From Balneola sp039962805 (GTDB taxonomy: Bacteria; Bacteroidota; Rhodothermia; Balneolales; Balneolaceae), in assembly GCA_039962805.1 (NCBI GenBank), contig JBDVIC010000011.1, forward strand, positions 186,001-250,000: a stretch of 64,000 nucleotides of DNA, given 5' to 3'. The position numbers and the translations under genes were made by a program. Shown here one piece after another: positions 55,526 through 64,000 of this stretch; within the stretch, counting starts at the first letter, position 1, and every line of letters starts with the position of its first letter. A model generated the notes under the pieces. It was not told the origin of the DNA. It saw only the letters and a program-made list of their open reading frames with translations, and searched no databases.

Positions 55526-56491
55526 ATGTACGAAGTCATTCTCTACTACTTTTTTAATACGATCGAACATCCTGAGCAGTTTGCCAAGCAACACAAACAA
55601 TTTTGCAAAGATCTAGGCATCAAAGGAAGGATCTATATTTCTTCGGAAGGCATAAACGGAACAGCTGCCGGAACCAAAGAACAGATGGAAACTTACAAAA
55701 AGCATCTTTGTTCCATCCCCGGGTTTGAACAGACCGAATTTAAGACCGATGAATCTGATTACATCCCTTTCTCAAAGCTGATCTGCAAAACCCGTGAAGA
55801 AATTGTTTCTCTACATAAAGATGGGGTCGATCCAAAAGATGGTGGTAATCATTTATCTCCGGCTGAGTGGCGTAGAGTGATGGAAGAGGAAGATCACGTT
55901 ATGATCGATGTGCGTAATAACTACGAATCTAAGATCGGTCATTTTAAAGGAGCATTAAAACCTGACGTTGAGAATTTCTTTGATTTCCCACAATGGCTGG
56001 AAGAAGCTGAGATCCCCAAAGACAAAAAAGTGCTGATGTACTGCACCGGTGGTATCCGGTGTGAAAAATTTTCTGTACTGATGAAAGAGCAGGGCTGGGA
56101 CGATGTAAACCAGTTGCACGGCGGAATCCTTCGCTATGCGAAAGAAGAAGAAGGCAAGCACTTTGAAGGAAAATGCTTTGTATTTGATGATCGATTGGTG
56201 GTTCCTGTAAATCCCAAAGATCTGTCTCCGATCGCCAAATGTGAGATCACCGGAAAACCTGCTGACACTTACGTGAACTGCGCCAATATGGAATGCAACA
56301 AACTGTTTGTCTGCTCAGAAGAAGGCGCTCATATTATGGAGGGTTGCTGTAGTGAAGAATGTAAGGAAAGCGAATTCCGTAGACCATTTGATCCTGAAAA
56401 TGCCTTCAAACCCTTCCGCAAATGGTACAACTATTTCGGCGACGATTTCAAACAACGACATGCTTCCGAACAAGCAGCTGAACAGTCGTAA
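55526..56491 (+). CDS. trhO: tRNA uridine(34) hydroxylase TrhO
   Basis: A 321-residue rhodanese-fold enzyme that hydroxylates U34 of certain tRNAs using oxygen. It has the N-terminal acylphosphatase-like region (ILYYFFNTIEHPEQF, SEGINGT), the rhodanese domain with active-site MYCTGGIRCEK, and a C-terminal Cys-rich tail (CANMECNKLFVC, CCSEEC) that may bind metal. The size is typical. Its last 32 bases overlap the RluA-type gene in another frame, coupling two RNA-modification enzymes. Confidence 0.93.
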   Translation: MYEVILYYFFNTIEHPEQFAKQHKQFCKDLGIKGRIYISSEGINGTAAGTKEQMETYKKHLCSIPGFEQTEFKTDESDYIPFSKLICKTREEIVSLHKDGVDPKDGGNHLSPAEWRRVMEEEDHVMIDVRNNYESKIGHFKGALKPDVENFFDFPQWLEEAEIPKDKKVLMYCTGGIRCEKFSVLMKEQGWDDVNQLHGGILRYAKEEEGKHFEGKCFVFDDRLVVPVNPKDLSPIAKCEITGKPADTYVNCANMECNKLFVCSEEGAHIMEGCCSEECKESEFRRPFDPENAFKPFRKWYNYFGDDFKQRHASEQAAEQS

Positions 56492-57359
56492 AGTACGGCT
56501 GATATCGCCGTACCCGATCACACATCGTTTTAAAGTACAAGACGAATTTGTTGGAAAGCCCCTGTTGGAAATGATGGTCACACGGTTTCCTTTTCGACCT
56601 GAACAGGAATGGCAATCCCGTATTGAAAACGGTCGGGTAGGACTGAATGAAAAAGCTTCTTCTCCAAATACGTTACTCAAGAAAACCGACTCTGTCTTTC
56701 ATCACAATCCGAAGGTGATCGAGCCCAGTGTGCCGGATGAGATTGAGATCCTGCAAGAAACCGAAGAGTGGATCGCTGTGTATAAACCTGCGCCGTTGCC
56801 AATGCATCCTGGTGGACGTTATTTCAAGAATACACTCACAGCTATGCTGGAAGATATGGGTTATGACGATCTGAAAATTGTGCATCGCTTAGACGCCGTG
56901 ACTTCGGGAATCGTACTCTTCGCCAAGACCAAAGCCTTTGCCCAACGCGCCATGACCGAGTTCGCCGAAGGCAGAGTACAAAAAACCTATTTTGCGGAAG
57001 TATCGGGCGTTCCTGAAAAAGATTCGGTGATCATTAACACGCCCATTAAACGTAAAACCGGATTTGTGTTTGAAAGCAATCCCGATCTGACCAACGCCAA
57101 GCCTGCCGAAACTACCTTCACCGTTGTAGAACGAAAAGAAGATTCCGCCATCATTAAATGCGAACCCAAAACCGGTCGCACGCACCAGATTCGCTTACAC
57201 CTGGAACATTGGGGCTATCCCATCATCGACGATCCCATTTACGGACCCCACGGCGACAAAACCAGCAAAAAAGCCCAAAAAACCGCGATCAGTTTAGTAA
57301 ACGCCGGATTGGTTATTGAAGGGTTGGGGGTTAGGGTTTATACACCAATTAAGAATTAA
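56460..57359 (+). CDS. RluA-family pseudouridine synthase
   Basis: A 299-residue enzyme that isomerises uridine in rRNA or tRNA. The catalytic Asp is in HRLDAVTSG; CEPKTGRTHQIRLHL and GYPIIDDPIYG follow, as in RluA/RluC/RluD. An S4-like N-terminal part (SRIENGRVGLNE) is present. The start ATG at 56460 was chosen because the longer open frame upstream only reads trhO out of frame. It overlaps trhO by 32 bases. Which uridine is modified is not evident. Confidence 0.9.
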   Translation: MLPNKQLNSRKVRLISPYPITHRFKVQDEFVGKPLLEMMVTRFPFRPEQEWQSRIENGRVGLNEKASSPNTLLKKTDSVFHHNPKVIEPSVPDEIEILQETEEWIAVYKPAPLPMHPGGRYFKNTLTAMLEDMGYDDLKIVHRLDAVTSGIVLFAKTKAFAQRAMTEFAEGRVQKTYFAEVSGVPEKDSVIINTPIKRKTGFVFESNPDLTNAKPAETTFTVVERKEDSAIIKCEPKTGRTHQIRLHLEHWGYPIIDDPIYGPHGDKTSKKAQKTAISLVNAGLVIEGLGVRVYTPIKN

Positions 57360-57389
57360 TAAAAAACTATTTTGATACTGTTCTTTAGG

Positions 57390-59243
57390 TCAAATTCTAG
57401 ATTTAAAATACTCTTGAGTTTCTTCGTCCGTACAATAGATATAACACCCTTTCATTCCCCTTGTCATCAGAGTTCTGTAAGTGTTTTTTATTATCTCATC
57501 GCCCAATTGAGTCGCTGATTCCGGATCTTCTTTCATCATCTTTTTCATTCCGAATACAGAGCGGTCATTCTTTGACCGCTCATAAATATCTGTAATTGCC
57601 TCTCCTGATCTGATCTTAAAATCCGGGCCTATAATTACCCCTACATAATCTAATTCCAAGCCCTGACAAGTGTGAATACAGCCTATTTCATTAATAGACT
57701 CTTCCTTTATCAACCAAAGCATTCCATCATCACTAAGATTCCACTGTTTTGCAAAACCATAGTCAGGAAAAACAATGTCATTGGCTTCGGAATCTTTTTT
57801 ACTAGCCCAGTCCCAACAATATCCCGCCACCATCCTAGATTTATTATTGATCTCGTTCTTTTCTCTTATTTTCTCAAATACTTCGTTTGGATCATTCATT
57901 ACTTGAAAATCATAATCTATTTCATCAAGATCCGTATTAGCTGTTTCACGGATCTGAAGCGTGTGGTCTAACCAAGCCAGATATCCATCTGATCCATTGC
58001 ATCTGAACTGTGAAGAAAGCTCCGAGGTGATAACTTCTGCATTATGATACTCCGCCCATTTCATGATCTCTTCTTTCTCTCCTATATCATGAATATGAAC
58101 TTTTTGATTCTCATCTAGGAAAAAGACCGTGACATTTGCTGATTGGATCAGTTCTTTGATCTGATTCTCTCCTTTGTTCCTGAAAAGACCCGATTGTTCA
58201 TTCAAGCGGTGGGCCTCATCAACTACAAGAGCATCAAAAGTATTTTCTGGTGTTTCAGTAAATGAACCCGAACTTCTAAATAAGTTATCTATTCGGCTTC
58301 TTGTCATACTACCAGATAACAATGAGGAGTATACTTTTCGCGGAGCTGAGTTCTTGGAGACATAGCTTACAAATTTTTCCTCTCCGATCAGCTTTACCAA
58401 TAAATTAATAGCCACTACAGATTTCCCTGTACCAGGACCACCTTCAATGATCACAACTTTCTTTTGATCTCTTGGAGTGCTATTTATTGCACCCATAACA
58501 TATTCAAAAGCAAGCTTCTGATCATCGATCATCAGGAACTCATCATTGCCCTTCAACATAGAGCTCAGGCTATCTGCCAACATCTTAGATGGGCGAATAC
58601 GTCCATTTTCAATGCGTCCAATAATATCTTTTTGATCCCCAACCTTTATAAAACCTTTAATAAATTCTCGAAGGTTAGTAATATCTGTTTTTGTGAAAAC
58701 AGGGGCTTTTTTTGTATAAAAATCATAAATAGGGTCGTCTATTATTCCATCTGATTCGTAATTATGCAAAAAGGCACAAGGATAGAGATCAATATTTCCT
58801 GTGTAAACCGCTTCATTGAAATCATTCAGCAAACAGGCATAAGACCAGGCTTGATATGATGGATGTATGGTCTCACGAATACCTCCGCCAAGAAACGTTT
58901 TTACTATCCCATCTAAATTGGTTTTCTGTGCCGTTTCCCACTGTTTCAATTCGACTATAACTGCGTTATCCCTTTCTTTTTCATCATGGCCAGAAATTAT
59001 AAAATCGATACGCTTAGACGTTTGAGGAATCTGGAGCTCAATACTGATTCCTGAATCTTGGGGTATTTCAGGATCATTAAGCACTGTATTCATATAAAAT
59101 AAAGAAGATTGCCAAGACCGCTTTTCAGATGGAGAGACACCTCTATTCAGTTTCTCCTTAACCTTGTATTCAATACGGTCTTCAATCACACCAGACTCAA
59201 CATCAATAGTAAAAGACTCTTTAGTAGCTTTATATACGATCAT
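57390..59243 (-). CDS. DUF2075 helicase with N-terminal PD-(D/E)xK nuclease-like domain
   Basis: A 617-residue protein. The N-terminal part shows a restriction-like core, Asp80 in RIDFIISG and Glu98-x-Lys100 in VIVELKQW. A superfamily-1 helicase of the DUF2075/Schlafen-group kind follows: Walker A GGPGTGKS at 268-275, Walker B VDEAH at 341-345, then LSSQFRCNGSDGY and a late IHTCQGLELDYVGVI motif. It may act on nucleic acid in repair or phage defence. It is 2 bases downstream of a MazG-like gene, a pairing seen in other genomes, so they probably work together. Confidence 0.85.
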   Translation of the reverse strand: MIVYKATKESFTIDVESGVIEDRIEYKVKEKLNRGVSPSEKRSWQSSLFYMNTVLNDPEIPQDSGISIELQIPQTSKRIDFIISGHDEKERDNAVIVELKQWETAQKTNLDGIVKTFLGGGIRETIHPSYQAWSYACLLNDFNEAVYTGNIDLYPCAFLHNYESDGIIDDPIYDFYTKKAPVFTKTDITNLREFIKGFIKVGDQKDIIGRIENGRIRPSKMLADSLSSMLKGNDEFLMIDDQKLAFEYVMGAINSTPRDQKKVVIIEGGPGTGKSVVAINLLVKLIGEEKFVSYVSKNSAPRKVYSSLLSGSMTRSRIDNLFRSSGSFTETPENTFDALVVDEAHRLNEQSGLFRNKGENQIKELIQSANVTVFFLDENQKVHIHDIGEKEEIMKWAEYHNAEVITSELSSQFRCNGSDGYLAWLDHTLQIRETANTDLDEIDYDFQVMNDPNEVFEKIREKNEINNKSRMVAGYCWDWASKKDSEANDIVFPDYGFAKQWNLSDDGMLWLIKEESINEIGCIHTCQGLELDYVGVIIGPDFKIRSGEAITDIYERSKNDRSVFGMKKMMKEDPESATQLGDEIIKNTYRTLMTRGMKGCYIYCTDEETQEYFKSRI

Positions 59244-59245
59244 AT

Positions 59246-59575
59246 TTAAAGATCCGTATATTTTGTTGCTGACCCTTTTGCTTTATTTACAGGATATTTC
59301 TGAGCGTTAGAACTAAGCTTATCAAGTATTATCTCTTTAATATCTAGATTATAATTCTGTGCTAGTGTTAGGGCGTATATTAAAACATCAGCCAATTCTT
59401 CTTTTACCTTTTCAGGGTCTGCTTCTTCATGTTTTTTCCAAAGAAATGGTTCCAATAATTCCCCTGACTCAATGCTAAGTGCAAGTGCAAGATCTTTCGG
59501 ATTATGAAATTGAGCCCAATCACGTTCATCCCGAAATTTTATAATCGCTTCTGTAATTTCTTTTATTTCACTCAT
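59246..59575 (-). CDS. MazG-like nucleotide pyrophosphohydrolase
   Basis: A 109-residue all-alpha NTP pyrophosphatase of the RS21-C6/MazG type. The metal-binding pattern ExxE...ExxD is visible: LSIESGELLEPF, then KEELADVLIYALTLA. Such enzymes hydrolyse (d)NTPs to monophosphates, limiting damaged or excess nucleotides. The gene leads the DUF2075 gene with a 2-base gap, indicating an operon. Confidence 0.9.
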   Translation of the reverse strand: MSEIKEITEAIIKFRDERDWAQFHNPKDLALALSIESGELLEPFLWKKHEEADPEKVKEELADVLIYALTLAQNYNLDIKEIILDKLSSNAQKYPVNKAKGSATKYTDL

Positions 59576-59973
59576 ACACCAAGAATGCTTAAAACTCTCA
59601 TTAATAACAACGGATTATAGCGAAAGCGAAACTCAGTAGAAAGAATTGCTTGTAAAATTTTGAGATGCCATTTGCGAGGAATCCCAAGGTCTCGGGGTGA
59701 CGAAGCAACCTCCTAATGCGGGTGAGTAGATCGTTTATTTGAGATCCTTCGGCGTACTATACTCATCGCACGCACGTATAATTTGGTCCGCTCAGGATGA
59801 CAAGTCTAGGCTTATACAAATCCTGAATCAAGTTCAGGATGACGTCCGGGTTTTATAACTATTGAGACTTATTTAAAATGTCCTTCCCCTTATCCAAGGG
59901 GAAGACAGAAGAGGTCAAAACCAGTGCGGCGGCCTTCTATCATAAAAACGTTTCAGCAAATCTTCCTTACAAC

Positions 59974-60009
59974 AAAAAAGCCCCACTCAAAAATCATGAA
60001 TGGGGCTTT
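59974..60009 (-). terminator. Terminator of tRNA-Phe
   Basis: On the minus strand AAAGCCCCA and TGGGGCTTT form a 9-bp stem with a 15-base loop, then a run of T (seen as A at 59974-59979). It lies 5 bases after the tRNA 3' end. Confidence 0.85.
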
Positions 60010-60014
60010 AAAGG

Positions 60015-60087
<73 letters not shown>

Positions 60088-60759
60088 GGTAGATTTTCCA
60101 ACAAACAATGATTGCTTGAAGGGCGACAAAGATAGAAGGATTATTATCTAACAGCAATACAAAAATGCGGAGAGTTGTTTTTTAAATACCCGGGCTAGTT
60201 CAAAGGTGTGTAAAGCCTTCGTGATTGGAGGAATGACTTTAATTATAGAGCAGTGCCCTCACAAAGATCCTGAATCAAGTTCAGCACATGGTCCAGGATG
60301 ACGTCCGGGGTTTATAACTATTGAGATCTATTTAAAACGTCCTTCCCCTTATCCAAGGGGAAGACAGATGGGGTCACTAAATTCAGGATGACAATGGGAG
60401 GGGACGGGGTAGGTTAGAAAACCGAGGCCTGTAATTCTGAATGAACAACCTCTTTTCGTTAGGGTCTTGTCAAGTTCACTAGCTAGGACTTCAGTCCGTA
60501 GCGGAGAAGGTTGTGGAAGCCAAAAGTGACACGATCGTTATATCGTTGTGCAGATCCTTCGGGATTGGACAGAAATACATAAAAGAGTAACAAGTGGCGT
60601 ATGCCCGAGATCTGGATTGATTTATAAGAGCCTGCCATTGATAACGATTCAGATTCCTGCCTATACAGGAATGACTTTAATTATAGAGCAGTGCCCTCAC
60701 AAAGATCCTGAAACGAGTTCAGGATGACGAAGAGATGACTAAAAAACCGAGATAAAAAA

Positions 60760-62460
60760 TTAGTTCTGGTGAATGTCCTTGATCCTTACTTGAAGTGTGC
60801 GCCGACCATTCCAATGATTCTCTTCCACTACATACGCCATGTCAAAAGTTTCTTTTCGAACAAACGGCAGATACTCGTGCATATTAAATCCGATAGCATC
60901 AAACACACCCGAATCGCCTTGCTTCACTTTCATTTTTAAATGCCCGTTTCCTACAATTGTTGGAACACCGACTGCTTCCACTTTTTTACTCACAAAAATA
61001 GGGCGAAGGTTATGAGGTCCAAAAGGTTCAAACTGGTTTAATAATTTCCAGAATTTCATATCTATTTCTTCCAAACGAAGCTCCGTATCAATCTGTAGCT
61101 CAGGTTCAAAAGAATTCTCCGAAAGATCTAAATAGGCAATCTCATTCATTCGTCTTTTGAATTCGGACAGGGTTCCTTCTTTTATAGTAAGTCCGGCAGC
61201 GAATTCATGCCCACCAAATTGTTCTAAAAGATCTTCACACTTCTTCATCGCATTATAAATGTTGAAGCCTTTTATACTTCGCCCTGATCCTTTTATCACG
61301 CCTTCAACACTACTTAACATAATTGCCGGACGATGATACAGATCTACTAACCGTGACGCTACAATTCCTATTACACCTAGATGCCAATCGGGTTTATATA
61401 AAACCATGATCGAGGTTTCACTCAGGTCCATACCCTCATCGATCATTGACAGCGCCTCTTCCATCGTTTTGCTGTCTTTATCGCGCCGTCGCATATTTAC
61501 GGATTCCAATTCATGCGCAAATGCCTTTCCTTTAGCTTCACTTTCAGCGATCATTAGCTGAACCGCCGTTGTGGCATCGCCCATTCTACCGGCTGCATTT
61601 ATTCTCGGGCCGATCGAAAACACAATTTTTGTGGTGTTGATATCTTCTCTCGGCATTTTAATGAGATCCAGCAAAGCTTTTATTCCCACCCGCGGTTTTT
61701 TACGAATCATCTGGAGTCCTTCTTTCATCAAGATTCGGTTTTCATCCACAATAGGTACGATATCAGAGGCTATTGAAATGGCAACCAGATCTAAAAATTG
61801 ATAGGCTACTTTGGCGGGCAAACCCAGCCTTACAATGGTTCCCTGAATGAGCTTAAATCCTACCCCCGCTCCTGATAGTCCATCAAAAGGATAGGTGCAA
61901 TCCGGTCTTTTGGGATCGAGTACCGCAAGTGCATCCGGAATTTCATCACCCACAGTATGGTGATCACAAATAATAAGATCTATGCCTTTTTCTTTGGCGA
62001 CCAATGCTTCTTTAATAGCCGTGATTCCGCAATCAACAGATACAATGAGATTAGCGCCTGTTTTTTCTGCGTATTTTATCCCTTCAGGATTTATACCGTA
62101 CCCTTCTTTAAAGCGGTGAGGAATGTAATAGTCTACATCGACCCCGAATTCTTTTAGAAAAATGTAAAGACATGATGTTGCAGTTGTTCCGTCTACGTCG
62201 TAATCGCCGTAAACGAGGACTTTTTCTCCATTACGGATTGCCAACGCAAGTCGATCTGCCGCTAGATCCATATCTTTCATCAAGAATGGATCATGGATTC
62301 TTTCTATTGTTGGTCTGAAAAAGAGTTTTGCATCATCATATGTTTCTATGCCGCGTATAGCCAATAATTCGGCTATTTTGGCCGGGACTCCGAGCTTCTG
62401 CTCTAACGCAGACGTACGAATATCCTCGTCCAACTGCGCGAACACCCAGCGGAATGACAT
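60760..62460 (-). CDS. recJ: Single-stranded-DNA-specific exonuclease RecJ
   Basis: A 566-residue 5'-3' exonuclease of the DHH family used in recombination and mismatch repair. The metal site is built from VYGDYDVDGTT, SVDCGI and the DHH of LIICDHHTVGDE. The DHHA1 domain contains GSGRSIKGFN and FGGHEFAAGLT. An OB-fold segment completes the C-terminus. The length is typical. It is flanked by the repeat region downstream and by a 363-base control region upstream. Confidence 0.97.
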   Translation of the reverse strand: MSFRWVFAQLDEDIRTSALEQKLGVPAKIAELLAIRGIETYDDAKLFFRPTIERIHDPFLMKDMDLAADRLALAIRNGEKVLVYGDYDVDGTTATSCLYIFLKEFGVDVDYYIPHRFKEGYGINPEGIKYAEKTGANLIVSVDCGITAIKEALVAKEKGIDLIICDHHTVGDEIPDALAVLDPKRPDCTYPFDGLSGAGVGFKLIQGTIVRLGLPAKVAYQFLDLVAISIASDIVPIVDENRILMKEGLQMIRKKPRVGIKALLDLIKMPREDINTTKIVFSIGPRINAAGRMGDATTAVQLMIAESEAKGKAFAHELESVNMRRRDKDSKTMEEALSMIDEGMDLSETSIMVLYKPDWHLGVIGIVASRLVDLYHRPAIMLSSVEGVIKGSGRSIKGFNIYNAMKKCEDLLEQFGGHEFAAGLTIKEGTLSEFKRRMNEIAYLDLSENSFEPELQIDTELRLEEIDMKFWKLLNQFEPFGPHNLRPIFVSKKVEAVGVPTIVGNGHLKMKVKQGDSGVFDAIGFNMHEYLPFVRKETFDMAYVVEENHWNGRRTLQVRIKDIHQN

Positions 62461-62823
62461 GGTTTACCTTATTTATTTTTTTATTCATAAAAGGCTACGT
62501 GGCGATCAAACCAAAGTGCCAAAGCAATACTGCTTATTTCTTTTAAAATACAATATCGTAACCAAAAAACTTAATCTGTTGCACGATTAGTTAAATATTT
62601 ATGCATGAATACGTATGTTAGAATAGATTATATGCTTTGTCTCATCATTCATTGTTGAAAATCCGGGGCGGAAATCCCCACATTAAGTGTAAGTTTTTGT
62701 ATATTTCGAGGCTTGTTTTTAATCGTAAAAACAACACAAATATTTTGAGAGTTTATAAATAAATCGAGAGCTTATGGAAGCGTTTCCATACGTTCAAATT
62801 TTAGCCTTGAAAAGAATTTTTAA
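62461..62823. other. Divergent control region between recJ and leucine dehydrogenase
   Basis: No gene is seen. It must hold the promoters of recJ (minus) and the dehydrogenase gene (plus). A LacI-type palindrome lies at 62773-62790. A small GGGG/CCCC hairpin near 62664-62680 has no T-tail. Confidence 0.6.
62773..62790. promoter_or_regulatory. LacI/cre-type palindromic operator candidate
   Basis: TATGGAAGCGTTTCCATA is palindromic in eight of nine pairs with a central CG, the form bound by LacI/GalR-family repressors (and close to a cre box). It ends 33 bases before the ATG at 62824, a position suited to repression. Confidence 0.5.
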
Positions 62824-63999
62824 ATGACTGAGTCACCTATCCAACATACCATGAACAAGAAAGAATTAGATCCGAATTTTCCAATATTTAACGCATTGAA
62901 TGCTCACGGACATGAGCAAATTGTGATGTGTTCTGATCCTGAATCCGGTCTCCGTGCAATTATTGCTATACATGACACTACTCTTGGGCCTGCTTTGGGC
63001 GGAACAAGAATGTGGAATTATGAGAATGAAGCTGCTGCCTTAAAGGATGTTCTAAGACTATCTCGTGGTATGACCTATAAAGCCGCTATCTCCGGACTCA
63101 ATCTTGGTGGCGGAAAAGCCGTTATTATTGGTGACCCGCACAAGGATAAAACAGAAATGTTGTTTCGTGCTTTTGGTCGTTTTGTTGACGGTCTTGGTGG
63201 TAGATATATCACCGCAGAAGATGTTGGAATGCAAGAACAAGATATGGAGTGGGTGTATTCTGAAACCAAGTATGTAACAGGTATTCCGAAGTCAATGGGC
63301 GGTAGTGGTAATCCATCTCCTGTAACGGCTTATGGAGTTTATATGGGTGCTAAAGCCTGTGCTAAAAAGGCTTATGGAAGTGACTCTTTAGAAGGAAAAA
63401 AGATTGCTGTACAGGGTGCCGGAAATGTTGCTTCAACGTTTGCACGCCATGCAGCTAAAGAAGGTGCTATTTTATTTATAACCGATATTTATGAAGAAAA
63501 AGCAAAAGCGTTAACAGAAGAGGTAAATGGAACATTTGTAAGCCCTGATGAAATCTACGGCTTGGATGTTGATATTTTTGCTCCATGTGCTCTTGGTGGT
63601 GTTATCAACGATGACACCATGGACCAGTTCAAGTGCGACATCATTGCGGGTGCTGCTAATAACGTGCTGGATATTGAAGATAAGCACGGGCAAGAACTGA
63701 TGGACAAAGGTATAATTTATGCTCCTGATTATGTGATCAATGCCGGTGGACTTATCAATGTAGCCGGAGAGCTGGAAGGTTACAACGAAGAGCGATGCTT
63801 ACAAAAAGCCAGCAAGATTTATGATACCATCTTGGATATTCTAAATTTCTCTGAAGACCGCCAAATCCCAACCTATTCGGCTTCAAACAAGCTTGCGGAG
63901 CAGCGTATTTCCGGTGTTGGAAAAACGCATAAGATCTATTCTTCCAAAGGACATTTCTCAGGAAGAATGGGCGAAATGTATCTCGCGGATAGAAAGTAG
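62824..63999 (+). CDS. Leucine dehydrogenase (Glu/Leu/Phe/Val dehydrogenase family)
   Basis: A 391-residue NAD-dependent amino acid dehydrogenase that oxidatively deaminates leucine and other branched-chain amino acids. Substrate-binding segments are LGPALGGTRMW and LNLGGGKAVIIGDP (catalytic Lys), with ITAEDVGM after them. The Rossmann motif is VQGAGNVAS. The size and the GGxRM pattern point to leucine or phenylalanine rather than glutamate dehydrogenase. A second ATG at 62851 gives a length closer to the usual 365 and may be the real start. A LacI-type palindrome lies just upstream. Confidence 0.88.
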   Translation: MTESPIQHTMNKKELDPNFPIFNALNAHGHEQIVMCSDPESGLRAIIAIHDTTLGPALGGTRMWNYENEAAALKDVLRLSRGMTYKAAISGLNLGGGKAVIIGDPHKDKTEMLFRAFGRFVDGLGGRYITAEDVGMQEQDMEWVYSETKYVTGIPKSMGGSGNPSPVTAYGVYMGAKACAKKAYGSDSLEGKKIAVQGAGNVASTFARHAAKEGAILFITDIYEEKAKALTEEVNGTFVSPDEIYGLDVDIFAPCALGGVINDDTMDQFKCDIIAGAANNVLDIEDKHGQELMDKGIIYAPDYVINAGGLINVAGELEGYNEERCLQKASKIYDTILDILNFSEDRQIPTYSASNKLAEQRISGVGKTHKIYSSKGHFSGRMGEMYLADRK

Positions 64000-64000
64000 A

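Noticed and set aside
56307..56459. N-terminal extension of the RluA-type protein
   Set aside because: This part lies fully inside trhO in another frame and has no family similarity; the ATG at 56460 gives a normal N-terminus.
62742..62750. TAnTTTG heptamers (also near 4322, 16831 and 24019) as promoters
   Set aside because: They are one base short of the Bacteroidota TAnnTTTG consensus, and a properly spaced -33 TTTG is not evident, so they were not listed.

Overview
This 64-kb window is chromosomal DNA from an AT-rich Gram-negative bacterium of the Bacteroidota/Balneolota type, most likely a Balneolaceae-like marine organism. Several features point that way: a secreted metalloprotease ends in a type IX secretion (Por) sorting domain with the NYPNPFNP motif; M14 carboxypeptidases, Wzi-type and TolC-type outer membrane proteins and a leucine dehydrogenase are present; and ribosome binding sites are weak. 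The species cannot be fixed from the sequence alone.

Layout. 1-1854: end of a 2-oxoacid dehydrogenase E2 gene, then panC-panD. 2052-9476: an SLC12-like cation-chloride cotransporter, an adaptor/MacB-like permease/TolC operon with no ATPase gene, and a TPR lipoprotein. 9603-16669: two paralogous secreted M14 carboxypeptidases around an NTF2-like lipoprotein and a trypsin-like protease, plus an orphan Met/Cys-rich leader peptide with a strong terminator. 16864-24446: DNA polymerase X, a VapBC-like toxin-antitoxin pair, an AI-2E family permease, a DUF4153 membrane protein, a sensor kinase and methylmalonyl-CoA epimerase.

24472-41516 is a cell-surface region. It holds a decayed Wzi capsule-assembly gene and glycosyl- or phosphotransferases of families familiar from animals (PLOD-like, GT92, Stealth, LicD/fukutin-like), with an SyrD-like ABC exporter. 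Next to these lies a complete 2-aminoethylphosphonate (AEP) pathway (PEP mutase, phosphonopyruvate decarboxylase, AEP transaminase). Accompanying genes encode a LicC/PntC-type cytidylyltransferase, a PimA-like glycosyltransferase, a CDP-alcohol phosphatidyltransferase, a phospholipase-D-fold protein, an MMPL/RND exporter and a PhyH-type oxygenase. The simplest reading is that AEP is made, activated as CMP-AEP and attached to a lipid or surface glycan.

41578-42020 is a small tRNA-associated unit: tRNA-Pro(GGG), a GIY-YIG endonuclease gene, and a second copy of the tRNA 3' portion whose anticodon arm is replaced by a perfect palindrome. The nuclease stop codon lies inside this tRNA-like copy.

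42089-64000 is mostly housekeeping: frr, smc, a gamma-carbonic anhydrase, hemW, two HU-family genes (one an HU-TM-LysM fusion), fahA with an uncharacterised partner, a T9SS metalloprotease, trhO-rluA, a DUF2075 helicase/nuclease with a MazG-like pyrophosphohydrolase, tRNA-Phe, recJ and leucine dehydrogenase. Two repeat-rich intergenic regions (53235-53742 and 59576-60759) carry related dispersed repeats.
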